A stretch of 7,237 bases of DNA from an uncultured Chitinophagaceae bacterium (GTDB taxonomy: Bacteria > Bacteroidota > Bacteroidia > Chitinophagales > Chitinophagaceae). Of this stretch, positions 7,149 through 7,237 are shown piece by piece (the first letter of the stretch is position 1; each line of letters starts with the position of its first letter). The position numbers were made by a program, and so were the translations under genes. The DNA lies in assembly GCA_946885335.1 (NCBI GenBank), contig CAMPGG010000176.1, forward strand, positions 1-7,237, given 5' to 3'. Under the pieces are notes generated by a model that did not search any database, was not told the DNA's origin, and saw only the letters and a list, made by a program, of their open reading frames with translations.

Positions 7149-7177
7149 AATAGTTGATTTTGTTGAATAGTTGATTT
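7149..7177 (+). repeat. 12-base direct repeat in the atpE downstream region
   Basis: AATAGTTGATTT occurs at 7149-7160 and again at 7166-7177, a 17-base period, with a degenerate TAGTTAAA just before (7143-7150). Similar GTTGAA/AGTTGATT low-complexity runs are, from memory, frequent in Bacteroidota intergenic DNA. The rest of the region to 7237 is G/A/T-rich (GGGATTGGGAATTTGGAATT type), with no coding signal seen. Confidence 0.55.
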
Positions 7178-7237
7178 AAAGAAATTAGGGATTGGGAATT
7201 TGGAATTAGTGGTGATGATCCAAATTATAAGAATTTT

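Overview
The window looks like chromosomal DNA from a member of the Bacteroidota, probably a Chitinophagaceae-like or other Sphingobacteriia-type lineage. This is inferred from four things: moderately AT-rich DNA; promoters of the Bacteroidota type (TAnnTTTG) instead of sigma-70 boxes; signal peptides ending just before a Gln; and the architecture of AtpB and of the histidine kinase. The genus cannot be fixed from the sequence alone.

Layout. On the minus strand at the left edge lies a two-component operon: an OmpR/PhoB-type response regulator (1075 to 398), followed 56 bases later by the N-terminal 113 residues of a membrane histidine kinase that runs off the window at base 1. A 228-bp AT-rich divergent region (1076-1303) separates it from a large plus-strand gene (1304-3493). 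That gene encodes a secreted 729-residue protein of unrecognised family. Its C-terminal part carries a His/Cys pattern (GH ... GSCGG) resembling clan CD cysteine peptidases (separase, caspase, CHAT, gingipain). Next comes a complete ABC exporter half-transporter with fused membrane and ATPase domains (3553-5307, GTG start). A 64-residue helical protein gene (5315-5509) follows within 7 bases. One base later begins a 21-codon reading frame that looks like the amputated N-terminus of a nucleotidyltransferase (5511-5576). The right end is the start of the F-type ATP synthase operon: its own promoter, atpB (5643-6779), atpE (6815-7078), and a long non-coding stretch with a 10-bp stem-loop and short direct repeats. 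The downstream atp genes presumably lie beyond the edge.

How they relate. atpB and atpE build the proton channel of ATP synthase: subunit a carries the essential Arg and subunit c the essential Glu. The response regulator and kinase form a signalling pair, and the divergent secreted protein might be one of its targets, but only its position suggests this. The exporter and the small-protein/nucleotidyltransferase remnant appear functionally unrelated to the atp operon.

Most interesting points: the undescribed secreted clan-CD-like protein; the truncated nucleotidyltransferase remnant behind its intact small partner; promoter motifs 14-26 bases upstream of four genes, which overrule three longer starts; and the stem-loop after atpE.
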